A DNA stretch of 64,000 bases from Robiginitalea marina (GCF_024006985.1 NZ_JAMXIB010000006.1:124001-188000), one strand, 5' to 3'. Positions 31,962 through 41,121 are shown, numbered from the stretch's first letter. Notes: generated by a model from the sequence alone, not told the origin. Numbers and translations: made by a program.

Positions 31962-34951
31962 CCCGCCTGCAAAAGCCGGGTACCCGTTTTCACCTCCGCA
32001 TAACGAGGGTCGGGCACATAGTCCTGTTTTTCCATCTTCACCACCTCAAGGCTCAAAAACCCGAACTCACTCACCACCTTTCCATACATGCGGTAGATGC
32101 CCCTGCCCCTGAAAGGATACCGGGCCGCCACCGGGGGGAAATGGACCGTGTCAAAAACCTTCCCGTCCTGGTCGGTAAAAGTCGCAAAATGCATGCGCTG
32201 CCCCTTATGGGTCCTGGTATTCTTGGCCGTTACCAGATAGCCGTACAGGTCTATATGCCTTCCCAGGAAAGCAGGAAGGTCGCTGCTGCCATGGCGGTTG
32301 GCAGGGGCCCGGGCCAAAAGCTCAAAAGGGCTGTAAAGGCAGAACCCGAGCAGTTCCAGTTGGGTAAAGGCCTCCTCCAGGCGGGTTCCCTGCAAATGGG
32401 GGATGGCGTACCGGGTGTGCTGGGGGGGAAAGAGCCGGGGGTGTTCGGTTACTTTTCCCCCCGACAGCAGCAGGTGGGCCTGCCAGAGCAACTGGTGCTT
32501 TTCGCCCCCCGTGCTGCGGAAAGCATCGATCCGGACCAGGATGCTGAGTTGCTCCAGGGCAATGGGCACCCGGTCGAGGAAATCCTCCAGGCTGGCAAAG
32601 GGGCCCCCGGCTTCGCGTTGCCGCACAATGCGCTGCACCACCCGCGCTTCCAGGTCTTTCAGGTACATCAGCCCGAGGTAGATTTCCTTCCCTTCGATAT
32701 GGTTCCCGGCCCGGGAATGGTTGATACAGGGCGCATGGATGGTCGCCCCCAGCATCCGCGCCTCGTGGAGGTAATGTTCGGGGCGGTAAAACCCGCCCCC
32801 GTTGTTCAGCACCGCCACCATGTACTCCAGGGGGTGGTACGCCTTCAAAAACAGGCTCTGGTAGCTCTCCACGGCATAGGAGGCAGAGTGCCCCTTGGCA
32901 AAAGCATACCCCGCAAAGCTGGCCACCTGGTCCCAGATCTCGCGGACCAGGGAATCGGGATACCCCTTCTTGCTGCAGTTGGCCATAAAGGCGGCCCTGA
33001 CCCGCTCGAATTCATCCCTGGAGCGGAATTTTCCGCTCATCCCCCGCCTGAGGACATCGGCTTCCCCCAGGGTCAGGCCTGCAAAATAGTGGGCGACCTT
33101 GATCACGTCTTCCTGGTAGACCATCACCCCATACGTGTCGGGCATAATCTCGCGCAAAACCGGGTGGGCCTGTTTGGCCCGCTCAGGGTCGCGGTGGCGC
33201 AGGATGTACTCGCGCATCATCCCGCTTTTGGCCACCCCGGGCCGGATGATGGAACTGGCCGCCACCAGCCCCAGGTAATTATCCACTTCCAGTTTGCACA
33301 GCAGCATCCGCATGGCGGGGGATTCCACATAAAAACAACCCATGCACTGGGCCGACCGGACCAGGGCGTTCACCCCGGGGTCTGCCTTGATGCGGGGGAT
33401 ATCGTGGATGTCGAGCCGGCCAAAAGCCACGGGCTGGTTTTCGCGGATGATTTCCAGGGCCTCCTCGATCTTGGCCAGGCCCCGCTGGCCCAGGATGTCG
33501 AATTTATACAGCCCCACGTCCTCGGCGATCACCATGTCGAACTGGGTGGTGGGAAACCCCTTGGGGGGCAGGTGGGTAGCCGAAAAATAATGGATGGGCT
33601 TCTCGCTGATCAAAATGCCCCCGGCGTGCACGCTCAGGTAATTGGGCATGTCCCTGATCAGTTCCCCGTAACGCACCACCAGGCGGGCCACGTCGTCGAG
33701 GCGGGAAGCGGGGTACCTCCCCTCGCACAACTGGTCGATCTCCTCCCCGGGCAGGCCGAAAACCTTTCCCAGTTCCCGGATGATGCCCCGCTGTTTGAAG
33801 GTAACATATGTGCCCAGCAGGGCCACGTGCTCAAAGCGTTCGAAGATATACCGGGTAATGGCTTCCCGGTCCTTCCAGGAAAAATCGATGTCGAAATCGG
33901 GGGGGTTGGCCCGGTACAGGTTGATGAACCGCTCAAAGTACAGGTCCAGCTCTATCGGGTCCACATCGGTGATGCGCAGCAGGTAAGCCACAAGGCTGTT
34001 TGCCCCGCTACCCCTTCCCACGTAGAAAAACCCCCTTCGCCGGGCCTCGCTTACAATATCCCAGTTGATCAGGAAATACGAGACAAACCCCTTTTGTTTG
34101 ATCAGGTCCAATTCCTTCGCGAGGCGGTCGTACACCCGGGGCCCGGGCTCCCCGTACCGGTACGGCATGCCCTCGCGGCAGAGGCGGTCGAGCAACCGCT
34201 CATCCGCTTCCCGGCTCCCGGTATAGGTCTGCAGGTTCTGGGGGCGGCGGTCTTCGGAAAAATCGAAATGGATTTGGCAGTCGTGCATGAGCCGCTCCGT
34301 GTTTTCGAGGATAAAGGAAAATTCGGAAAAGGCGGCTGCCAGGTTTTCAAGGGGGTACATCTGGTCTTCCGGACTGGCCTGCTCCGACTGCGGGAGCTTG
34401 CTCAACAGGGTGTTGTTGTCTATGGCCCTCAGCAGGCGGTGCGCATTGAAATCCCTCTTGTTGCGAAAGGTTACCGGTTGTAGCACCACCAGCCGGTCGC
34501 GCAGTTCAACCAGGCGGCTGAAGGGGAGCCGGCGCAAATCGCGCACGGAAACCCCGATAAATTCGTGGGGGGCAAACTGCGCCATTTCTTCCAGCAATAC
34601 CTTTTCAAAGGGATAGATGACATAGGCATGGGAAAACGCCGGGGCCCGCACGGGCAGGGGCAATTTCCCGTGCAAATGGTGGGAAAGGAAATGGTTCAGC
34701 TCAAAATACCCCTCGTTGTTGCGGGCAATCCCCACAAAACAGGGGTCTATCCCGTTCCGGAAGTCGATGCCCAACAGGGGGCGGATATCAAATTCCCGGG
34801 CCCTGCGCACAAAATTCAGCCCGGCAGACGTGGTGTTGATGTCGGTCAGCGCCAGGCGGGTCACCCCGTTTTCCCGGGCGAGCTCGAGCAATTCCACCTC
34901 GGAAAACGTCCCGTAGCGGAGGCTGTAGTAGGTGTGGCAGTTCAAATACAC
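31886..34951 (-). CDS. dnaE2: Error-prone DNA polymerase III alpha subunit (DnaE2-like)
   Basis: A 1021-aa C-family polymerase, shorter than replicative DnaE. The N-terminal PHP domain looks degenerate: NCHTYYS and LALTDIN replace typical HxH and TDHN metal ligands. The palm carries PPDFDIDF (Asp352, Asp354, Asp356) and YKFDILG for the third aspartate. The fingers, a helix-hairpin-helix region and an OB domain (HIDLYGYLVTAKNTRTHKG...) follow. It is encoded 14 bases after dinB, so the two form a translesion cassette. The last 25 or so residues (Ser, Thr, Pro, Gly) are antisense to galK and probably a read-through tail. Confidence 0.88.
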   Translation of the reverse strand: MYLNCHTYYSLRYGTFSEVELLELARENGVTRLALTDINTTSAGLNFVRRAREFDIRPLLGIDFRNGIDPCFVGIARNNEGYFELNHFLSHHLHGKLPLPVRAPAFSHAYVIYPFEKVLLEEMAQFAPHEFIGVSVRDLRRLPFSRLVELRDRLVVLQPVTFRNKRDFNAHRLLRAIDNNTLLSKLPQSEQASPEDQMYPLENLAAAFSEFSFILENTERLMHDCQIHFDFSEDRRPQNLQTYTGSREADERLLDRLCREGMPYRYGEPGPRVYDRLAKELDLIKQKGFVSYFLINWDIVSEARRRGFFYVGRGSGANSLVAYLLRITDVDPIELDLYFERFINLYRANPPDFDIDFSWKDREAITRYIFERFEHVALLGTYVTFKQRGIIRELGKVFGLPGEEIDQLCEGRYPASRLDDVARLVVRYGELIRDMPNYLSVHAGGILISEKPIHYFSATHLPPKGFPTTQFDMVIAEDVGLYKFDILGQRGLAKIEEALEIIRENQPVAFGRLDIHDIPRIKADPGVNALVRSAQCMGCFYVESPAMRMLLCKLEVDNYLGLVAASSIIRPGVAKSGMMREYILRHRDPERAKQAHPVLREIMPDTYGVMVYQEDVIKVAHYFAGLTLGEADVLRRGMSGKFRSRDEFERVRAAFMANCSKKGYPDSLVREIWDQVASFAGYAFAKGHSASYAVESYQSLFLKAYHPLEYMVAVLNNGGGFYRPEHYLHEARMLGATIHAPCINHSRAGNHIEGKEIYLGLMYLKDLEARVVQRIVRQREAGGPFASLEDFLDRVPIALEQLSILVRIDAFRSTGGEKHQLLWQAHLLLSGGKVTEHPRLFPPQHTRYAIPHLQGTRLEEAFTQLELLGFCLYSPFELLARAPANRHGSSDLPAFLGRHIDLYGYLVTAKNTRTHKGQRMHFATFTDQDGKVFDTVHFPPVAARYPFRGRGIYRMYGKVVSEFGFLSLEVVKMEKQDYVPDPRYAEVKTGTRLLQAGQGSSRTPSPGVTSKGSASLPKPFL

Positions 34952-34965
34952 AGATTTGGAATTTC

Positions 34966-36192
34966 TTATTGTTTCCGGTGCGCAAGCACCACAGGGGGCC
35001 GCCCGTCAAAAGGGTTGTGCATCCGGCCGATGGTCCGGGCCCCCATGCCGGCAGCCCGGATCACGCTCTTGTCGCCATACCGCTCCCGCATACGGTCCAT
35101 GGCCGCATACAGGCTCAGGATCTCCTCCCGGTCTTCAAAAAGGTCGATCTGGTAACTGCCGGGGACCAGGTGGCTGAATTGCACCCCTATGAGGCGCACC
35201 AGGAGCCGCCTGTCGTATAGCCTCTCGAAGAGGCCCAGCACCTGCGGGATCAGTTTATGGTCTGCACTCGTGTAGGGGATGCGCGCCTGTTTCGAACAGG
35301 TGTTGAAGTCGGAATACCGGAGCTTCACCGAAACACAGGCCGTAAGCTTTCCCCCCCGCCTCAGCTGGAAGGCCAGGTTTTCCGTCATGGCGACCAAAAT
35401 CCCGCGCAGCCGGCGCACATCAATGGTGTCGCGATCGAACGTGCGTTCGGTGGAAATCGATTTGCGTTCGCAAAACGGGACCACCGGCCGGTTGTCGATG
35501 CCGTTGGCGCGCTTCCAGATCGTGGTGCCGTTGGCCCCGAGTACCCGTTGCACCACCTCCAGGGGCATCTCCTGCAATGTCCTGATCTGCTTCAGGCCCA
35601 GGTTCCGCAACACCTGGTAGGTGCTGTCGCCCACCATGGGGATCTTCCTGATGGAAAGGGGCGCCAGGAACGGTTTTTCGTATCCGGAATCTACCCGGAG
35701 CTGGTTATTCGGTTTGGCTTCCCCCGTGGCGACCTTGGAAACCACCTTGTTCACCGAAAGGCCGAAAGAAATGGGCAACCCAGTCTCCCTGATGATCCGT
35801 TGGCGTAGCTCCGTGGCGTAGCGGTAACAGCCAAAAAAACGGTCCATGCCGGAGAGGTCGGCATAAAATTCATCGATACTGGCCTTCTCAAAAAGGGGGA
35901 CCCCTTCCCTGATGATCTCCGTCACCTCATCGGAGTGCCGGCTGTAGGTACCGGCATTGCCGCGGATCACCACGGCCTGCGGACAGAGTTCCCTGGCCAT
36001 GCGCATGGGCATGCCCGAATGGATCCCATAGCCACGGGTCTCGTAGCTGCAGGCGGCCACTACCCCCCGGTCGCTGAGCCCCCCCACCAGGATGGGCTTG
36101 TTGAGCAACCGGCTGTCGAGCTTTCGTTCCACCGAAACGAAAAAAGTATCCAGGTCCAGATGGAGAATCGTCTTTTGCATCTCGCGTTCCAT
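34966..36192 (-). CDS. dinB: Y-family DNA polymerase (DinB/Pol IV-like)
   Basis: A 408-aa lesion-bypass polymerase. Catalytic acidic motifs are HLDLDTFFVSVE near the N-terminus and KASIDEFYADLSG. The little-finger domain follows (about residues 240-350), with a short C-terminal tail lacking an obvious clamp-binding motif. It is the first gene of a dinB-dnaE2 operon, resembling SOS mutagenesis cassettes of other bacteria but without an imuA-type partner nearby. A second Met (codon 5) is an alternative start. Direct repeats at 36217-36246 probably control it. Confidence 0.9.
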   Translation of the reverse strand: MEREMQKTILHLDLDTFFVSVERKLDSRLLNKPILVGGLSDRGVVAACSYETRGYGIHSGMPMRMARELCPQAVVIRGNAGTYSRHSDEVTEIIREGVPLFEKASIDEFYADLSGMDRFFGCYRYATELRQRIIRETGLPISFGLSVNKVVSKVATGEAKPNNQLRVDSGYEKPFLAPLSIRKIPMVGDSTYQVLRNLGLKQIRTLQEMPLEVVQRVLGANGTTIWKRANGIDNRPVVPFCERKSISTERTFDRDTIDVRRLRGILVAMTENLAFQLRRGGKLTACVSVKLRYSDFNTCSKQARIPYTSADHKLIPQVLGLFERLYDRRLLVRLIGVQFSHLVPGSYQIDLFEDREEILSLYAAMDRMRERYGDKSVIRAAGMGARTIGRMHNPFDGRPPVVLAHRKQ

Positions 36193-36216
36193 AAAAAAGG
36201 AGGGAAGCTAATTTAT

Positions 36217-36246
36217 GGATTATTTCCTTTTTTTTGGATTATTTCC
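36217..36246 (-). promoter_or_regulatory. Repeated GGAAATAATCC operator-like sites upstream of dinB
   Basis: On the minus strand GGAAATAATCC occurs twice (36236-36246 and 36217-36227), separated by eight A residues, giving a 19-base period. Each copy has inverted GGA/TCC ends. They lie 25-54 bases upstream of the dinB start, where a LexA-like repressor could bind. The cognate regulator is not in the window. Confidence 0.45.
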
Positions 36247-36429
36247 ATTTTTAGCTGTGTTAAATTTTGCGGTGGGCCGCAGCTAAAGGAACGGGCGGGG
36301 GAATGGATGTTTGGCAGGGGGAGCGGGAATCGGGTATGCTGCAGGGAGGTTGCCGGGCGGGGGGTTAATTTTGTGGGTGGGTGGAAGGGGGCTTTTCCAT
36401 CTTTCCGGAAAAGAAGCGTCCCTCGTGGC

Positions 36430-38004
36430 TTACCGCCGCACCTGCTCCAACGCAGGCACATTGCGGACGACCTCCCCCCTGCCATCAAAAAGCAGGAACC
36501 GGTACTCCCCTTCCGGAAGCGCAACGGAAAACGCTTCCCCGGGCAGGAGGAGGGCAGAAAACTCCGGGATATCCCCCAGGTAACCGTAATCGGACAGCCA
36601 GCCATCGGTATTGTACAGGGCCAGTTGAAGGGGTTGCCCGCTTGTATTGGAATACCTGAAATCGCCCGGGGGATACCCCCATCCGAGGTTGTTCACCACG
36701 TGCAGGTCCACCCGCTGCCACCGGCTGCGCTCAAGGGAATCGGAGGGGACCAGCACGAGTTCGGATCCCATTTCATGGCGGTAATGCGCCAGGTCGGTCT
36801 GGGATATGGTGAGCGGGTCGATCCCATACAGGGTTGCAAAATGTTGGGCCATCCGGGATTGCGAATCGCCTGCCCGCTCATAAATATGTTCCAGGCCGGC
36901 CAGGACCACTACCCGGGCATCCGGGTCCTTTCCAAGGGTCTTCCGGTAGAGGTTCCGGGCCTGCAGCAGTTCACGGTCCCCTTCCCAGGCATCATAGGAG
37001 ACAAATTCAAAACCCAGGGCCTGCGCGGTGCGGAGCAGCCGGTAAAAATGCTGTTCCCGGGTATAAAACCCGCTCCTCAGGTCCGGGACGGCCCCGGCAT
37101 TCAGGAGTGAATCCCCCAACAGGGCTTCCAGGGCCAGGTATTGAAATCCCTGCTTTTTAAGGCCCGGCAACAGTTCCGTGACCAGGATCCGGTGCCACGG
37201 CATGAAGTGATTTTCGTTGAACATGACCACCTGTTGGCCTCCTGTGCGCGACAACAACGCCCCGATCACTTCTTCCCTGCCGGCCAGCCCCCGCTCATGG
37301 AGGGCCCGGGTTTCTTCCGGGCGCCGGGGATACCGGGCTTCCCGCTCCCCCAGCACTTTTCGGTGCAAGGCGTTCTCGCCCAGCATGCACAGATAAGTCA
37401 GTTCCATCTGTTGCCGGAAATCCTTTTCCAGGTCATCTTTGACAGGGTAGGCTGCGATTTCGGTATACGCCTGCAGGAATTTGGCAGATTCCGAATACCG
37501 CAAGACCAGGTCGGCAATGGGGTTTAGTTCCTCCGGGTACCCTTTCCCCACCTGGAGGCTCCGCGTTATCTGCCGGAAATCACTCTCCGGAAAGGGATCC
37601 GCACCCAGTCCCCTGCCTGCAAACATAACCCGCCTGCCCCTCAAAACCGTATCCCAAACCCGCGGATAGCCGGAAAGGTCGAGTTTTCGCCTTTTCGGGT
37701 TCACCAGCAGGTAGTACTCATAGATGGGCGGCACATCGGTTTTTCCGTAGGCCAGCACACCGTTGAGCCCCTGGCCGGAAAGCAGCGCTTCCAGGGTGTC
37801 GCGGCGGGTGGTGTAGTTGACATCCGCAAGGGTGGTGTGATACACCTTTACCTCCCGGTTCACAAAGTGCTTCCGGAAACCCCGTATATATTCGTTCGAT
37901 TCAAACCCGGGGTGGACCGTACGGGTGGCGCAGGAGGTGGCAAAGAGGCCCAGAAGGCACAGGGCCGGAAGGGAAAACCGGATGTTCACCAGGGGTTTCA
38001 ACAC
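36430..38004 (-). CDS. Lipoprotein of unknown function with ChaN/EreA-like segment
   Basis: A protein of about 524 aa. A signal peptide and lipobox are clear (ALCLLGLFATSC). The middle part resembles haem-binding ChaN or erythromycin-esterase folds: GGQQVVMFNENHFMPWHRILVTELLPGL, then FQYLALEALLGDSLLN. The C-terminus has a beta-rich stretch (GYPPGDFRYSNTSGQPLQLALYN). The longest frame has no Met near the signal peptide; a GTG at 38002-38004 fits the signal peptide and avoids overlap with the methyltransferase gene, so I use it. A TTG directly after is equally possible. Function unknown. Confidence 0.65.
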   Translation of the reverse strand: MLKPLVNIRFSLPALCLLGLFATSCATRTVHPGFESNEYIRGFRKHFVNREVKVYHTTLADVNYTTRRDTLEALLSGQGLNGVLAYGKTDVPPIYEYYLLVNPKRRKLDLSGYPRVWDTVLRGRRVMFAGRGLGADPFPESDFRQITRSLQVGKGYPEELNPIADLVLRYSESAKFLQAYTEIAAYPVKDDLEKDFRQQMELTYLCMLGENALHRKVLGEREARYPRRPEETRALHERGLAGREEVIGALLSRTGGQQVVMFNENHFMPWHRILVTELLPGLKKQGFQYLALEALLGDSLLNAGAVPDLRSGFYTREQHFYRLLRTAQALGFEFVSYDAWEGDRELLQARNLYRKTLGKDPDARVVVLAGLEHIYERAGDSQSRMAQHFATLYGIDPLTISQTDLAHYRHEMGSELVLVPSDSLERSRWQRVDLHVVNNLGWGYPPGDFRYSNTSGQPLQLALYNTDGWLSDYGYLGDIPEFSALLLPGEAFSVALPEGEYRFLLFDGRGEVVRNVPALEQVRR

Positions 38005-38038
38005 GAAGCGTCTGTCAGGTTTATGCAACAATACGAAT

Positions 38039-38671
38039 TCAGCCGCGATGGACAAAGACCCCGAAGGTATACTCCTGTACCCCGCCCGATGGCGTTTTAT
38101 GTACCGTGTTAAAGCCCCGAAGCAATTCAAAACCGGGGCTTGCCGTATCCTGGAGGGCTGAGATGGAATACCGTTGTACAGGCAGGCCGCTGCAGGTGGA
38201 AGGGCCGTTCTCCGAAAAGGTCCCTACGATGAAATAGCCCCCCGGGCGGATACCCCTGCGGGCCCGGTCGAGGTATGCCCTGGCCTGGGCCGGATCGGTC
38301 AAAAAATGGAAGGCGGCACGGTCGTGCCAGAGGGCATAGGGGCGTTGGGGTTCAAAGTCGAGGATGTCGGAGGCCACCCAGTGGATCCTTTCCGCCTGGC
38401 TTCCCAGGCGCGCCTGCGCCCGTTTCAGGGAGGTCCCTGAAATATCGAGCACCGTAATATCGGTGAACCCCTTCCTGAGCAAGTGGTCCGCAAGGTAGCT
38501 GTCGCCTCCCCCGACATCGATCAGGGGGGCGCTTTGTGAAAGTCCCAATTGGGAAATCAATTCGAGGGAAATAGCAGGAACCGGCTGGTACCAGCCCACA
38601 GTTTCCAGGGGTTTTTCGCGATAAACCCCATCCCAATGCTGCTTTCGGGAGGTTTCCCCTGCCGGCACCAT
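38039..38671 (-). CDS. SAM-dependent class I methyltransferase
   Basis: A 210-aa Rossmann-fold methyltransferase. Motif I is LIDVGGGDSYLADHLL, the acidic end of strand 2 is ITVLDISGTSLKRAQ, and IHWVASDILDFEP precedes YALWHDRAAFHFLTDP. The N-terminal stretch KQHWDGVYREKPLETVGWYQP is typical of small thiopurine/tellurite-type methyltransferase relatives. The substrate is not known. The chosen ATG (38669-38671) overlaps the stop of the preceding gene by one base; the longer upstream frame is antisense noise. Confidence 0.85.
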   Translation of the reverse strand: MVPAGETSRKQHWDGVYREKPLETVGWYQPVPAISLELISQLGLSQSAPLIDVGGGDSYLADHLLRKGFTDITVLDISGTSLKRAQARLGSQAERIHWVASDILDFEPQRPYALWHDRAAFHFLTDPAQARAYLDRARRGIRPGGYFIVGTFSENGPSTCSGLPVQRYSISALQDTASPGFELLRGFNTVHKTPSGGVQEYTFGVFVHRG

Positions 38672-39198
38672 CACTCTTGCGGCGCTACAGGAGGCTCCTG
38701 TGGGGCCACTACCACATAATCGTACTGGATCTGCCAGCCTTCCGGGAATTTTTTCCAGAACACCAGGTAATCGCCCACCAGTTGCATGGAAGGGATGGGG
38801 CTTTCTGCCTTGGCGGTGAAGGTCTGGACCCCGCGACCCCGCTCCACCGCAAAATCGCCTAAATACTGGAAATCGAGCACTTCCAGTTCCAGGTTCCAAT
38901 CGCCAAGTGCCGCGGCATCCTTCTGTGCCTGCACCCATGCTTCCCTCCCTTTGATCGGGGGTTGCCCGGAAATCATCTGTACCACATCCGGGGCAAAGTA
39001 GGCCCCGGCTTCCTCATATTTCCCCTCCCGTACCAGGATGTTGATCAGTTTATTGGCCTCTTCTATGGCCGCCAGGGCATCTTTATATTCCCTTTCGGCG
39101 CGCACGGCCATTTCTTCTTCAGACATTTTGCCATCCCCGCAAGCTCCGGCCATAACCAATGCCAGGGCCCAGAGGACCAGGTGTATCCTTTTTTTCAT
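38671..39198 (-). CDS. NTF2-like (SnoaL/DUF4440) lipoprotein
   Basis: A 175-aa lipoprotein: signal ALALVMAGAC (lipobox Cys), a charged helix (residues 25-60), then an NTF2-like fold with YEEAGAYFAPDVVQMISGQPPIKGREAW and VGDYLVFWKKFPEGWQIQYDYV. Members bind small molecules or are isomerases; nothing identifies the ligand here. It ends in a repeated APQEPPVAPQE tail. It is cotranscribed with the methyltransferase through a one-base stop/start overlap. Confidence 0.8.
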   Translation of the reverse strand: MKKRIHLVLWALALVMAGACGDGKMSEEEMAVRAEREYKDALAAIEEANKLINILVREGKYEEAGAYFAPDVVQMISGQPPIKGREAWVQAQKDAAALGDWNLELEVLDFQYLGDFAVERGRGVQTFTAKAESPIPSMQLVGDYLVFWKKFPEGWQIQYDYVVVAPQEPPVAPQE

Positions 39199-39382
39199 GG
39201 TTCTTGCGTAATGGGTTGATTTCTATGCAACTCCCTTTTTGGGTATCACCCATGAAGATAAGGATTTAGGATGAAACCTGATAAATCAGAGAAGGATTTT
39301 CAGGATTGCGGAGGCCTGCCAAACCCCCGGGAATTCGCGCAGTGCCCTCGCGGCAGCCTGTAAGGGAGGGACCCCTTACCCC

Positions 39383-39505
39383 CTACCGGAGCCCATAGTA
39401 CAGCATCAGCCCCACCCCAACCAGGTAACACAGCATAGCCAGCAGGACCACTACTTCAATGCGGTCGAGGTACTTTACCATAAAGCGTCCGAGTCTGTCA
39501 AACAT
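39383..39505 (-). CDS. 40-aa single-helix membrane protein
   Basis: A 40-codon frame starting MFDRLGRFMVKYLDRIE followed by a hydrophobic helix (VVVLLAMLCYLVGVGLMLYY). It starts 30 bases after the 56-aa protein on the same strand. Both share a LGxFxVKY/R pattern before the helix, which supports it as a real gene and possible paralog or partner. No function known. Confidence 0.55.
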   Translation of the reverse strand: MFDRLGRFMVKYLDRIEVVVLLAMLCYLVGVGLMLYYGLR

Positions 39506-39535
39506 CCGGCCATGGGCTTTGGCTTCCGTTTCCGT

Positions 39536-39706
39536 TTAATCAAAAGGAAACCCGGTGGCCACCCGGTAGACGAAAGCGTACAGTACTACCATAAACATGG
39601 CAAAACTGAACCAGCTGAAAATCTTGAAATACCGCTTTACCAGGAAGTGGCCGAGGTTGCGGAAGCCATTGTAGTAGATTTCTTTAATGAGTAAAAGTGT
39701 ATTCAT
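39536..39706 (-). CDS. 56-aa conserved-looking flavobacterial membrane protein
   Basis: A protein starting MNTLLLIKEIYYNGFRNLG, continuing with HFLVKRYFKIFSW and one hydrophobic helix, and ending YRVATGFPFD. Short proteins of this type recur in Flavobacteriaceae (possibly the DUF6747 family; from memory, not checked). I start it at codon 25 of the open frame because a perfect -7 box (39731-39738) lies just upstream of that Met. Function unknown. Confidence 0.65.
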   Translation of the reverse strand: MNTLLLIKEIYYNGFRNLGHFLVKRYFKIFSWFSFAMFMVVLYAFVYRVATGFPFD

Positions 39707-39730
39707 AGTACTTGCGATTTGGTTATGGTC

Positions 39731-39738
39731 CAAAAGTA
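39731..39738 (-). promoter_or_regulatory. -7 box (TACTTTTG) of the small-membrane-protein pair
   Basis: The minus strand reads TACTTTTG, a perfect TAnnTTTG box, 24 bases upstream of the 56-aa gene. It is identical to the boxes of the nos operon and ric. The remaining stretch to 39982 shows no further feature. Confidence 0.5.
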
Positions 39739-39982
39739 AGGGGGCACCTGGAATGGCGCCGGGGAAATCGACTAACAACCCGCCTGGGCAGGCGAATGGC
39801 GCGGAAGGTGCATTTCATCGATAAGGGCCTATATTTCAAGGAACCTGCTATTTCATCATTCCCCGGATAAGGTGGTTTTTCCTATCGACGAACGGCACAG
39901 GCCCCTGAATTCCGTTTGATGGGAAGGCGCTTTTCACTCCGTTCGTGCACGCCCGACTTTTGGAATTTTGTATTTTTCTTCC

Positions 39983-40684
39983 ATGAAAGGAATCCTTCAA
40001 AGAACCGCGGCGTACTGGCTGCCTACGGCACTTCTCCTACTGGCTTCCTGCAACGCAACACGGCAACAGCCTATGGATTCGAAAACCTATGAGGTCAACA
40101 GCTTCAGGGTCCCCTGTACCGGGGTGGGGCCTATGGAGTGCCTGCAGGTGCGCAAAGAGGGTTCTGACCGCTGGGAATTCTTCTATTCGGAAATCGAGGG
40201 GTTCGACTACCAGCCCGGATACCGGTACCGGATCCGCGTGAAGGAAGAACCCCTGGACCCGGAAACAGTACCCGCAGATGCCAGCTCGATCAGATATACC
40301 CTGGTTTCAGTACTTGAAAAAACCGTGGATCAACGGCTCCGGCTGAATGATCTCTGGATGCTTCACGCCACAGAGGGCCGCGAAGTGCTTGAAGCTGACC
40401 TGACCGCATCACGGCAACGGCCGTACATTGAATTCCATCTCCGGGAAAACCGCTTCATGGGGAATGACGGATGCAATACCTTTCGGGGTTCCCTTATATC
40501 CGTTGGCGAAAGGGAACTTAAACTGGGCCCGGCCATGGGCACGAAAATGAGTTGTGGCGACATGACCCTTCCCAACACGTTTCTGGGCTTGCTTTCCCGG
40601 GTCGATGCCTATCGGGTTGATTCGGGAATCCTCACCCTGCTCCAAGGGGACACCGCTTTATTAACGTTCAAAAAAACCGATTGA
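39983..40684 (+). CDS. META-domain (HslJ-like) lipoprotein with N-terminal DUF4377-like part
   Basis: A 233-aa lipoprotein. The lipobox ends LLLLASC. Residues about 35-110 (VNSFRVPCTGVGPMECLQVRK, then YRYRIRVKEEPLDP) resemble DUF4377. The C-terminal META domain (about 120-230) includes LRENRFMGNDGCNTFRG and KMSCGDMTLPNTFLGLL. HslJ-like proteins are linked to novobiocin and heat resistance in E. coli. It is first of three adjacent lipoprotein genes; its stop overlaps the next start by one base. The upstream TTG frame extension (39968) lacks support. Confidence 0.83.
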   Translation: MKGILQRTAAYWLPTALLLLASCNATRQQPMDSKTYEVNSFRVPCTGVGPMECLQVRKEGSDRWEFFYSEIEGFDYQPGYRYRIRVKEEPLDPETVPADASSIRYTLVSVLEKTVDQRLRLNDLWMLHATEGREVLEADLTASRQRPYIEFHLRENRFMGNDGCNTFRGSLISVGERELKLGPAMGTKMSCGDMTLPNTFLGLLSRVDAYRVDSGILTLLQGDTALLTFKKTD

Positions 40685-41121
40685 TGAAAGTTTTATTTGC
40701 CCTGGGGTTTGGCATCCTGCTGCTTGGCGGGTGTAAAGACGCCCAAAAAACCGGGGAAATGCCGGCCGCAGAGTCCCCGAAACTGCGCGAACTTACTGTA
40801 ATGGAGGGATACCCGGAAGGGTTTGCCGGCTGTTCCTGTACCTATTCCAGGAACCGGGAGGAATACCGGCAGCAGCGTTTTGTTTGCCTGGAAACGTTCG
40901 GTATGGTGGACAGCGCCAAAAATTTCAAAATGATTTCCCTCGATGGCACGCCGATCCGCTGGTATTCGGGAGAAACCCCCGAAGGGTTCACCGTGGAGGT
41001 GCTTCAGGATTCCGAAAAACAAACCGACCTGGAAGTGCGTGAAATCGAGGGCCGGCTGGTCATTCGTTTCAGCGATGGGCAGGAGGCCTCCACCCCGGTT
41101 TACGGGGTCTGTGGATGTTAA
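40684..41121 (+). CDS. Lipoprotein of unknown function, cysteine-rich ends
   Basis: A 145-aa lipoprotein: lipobox in LLLGGC, then FAGCSCTYSRNREEYRQQRF and a C-terminal YGVCGC. The four cysteines after the lipobox could form two disulfides. The middle part is beta-rich. I recognise no family. It is sandwiched between two META-domain lipoprotein genes (one-base overlap upstream, 23-base gap downstream), suggesting a shared envelope role. Confidence 0.75.
   Translation: MKVLFALGFGILLLGGCKDAQKTGEMPAAESPKLRELTVMEGYPEGFAGCSCTYSRNREEYRQQRFVCLETFGMVDSAKNFKMISLDGTPIRWYSGETPEGFTVEVLQDSEKQTDLEVREIEGRLVIRFSDGQEASTPVYGVCGC

Noticed and set aside
32141-34483. 780-codon plus-strand frame inside dnaE2
   Set aside because: Antisense shadow of a confidently identified polymerase in high-GC DNA.
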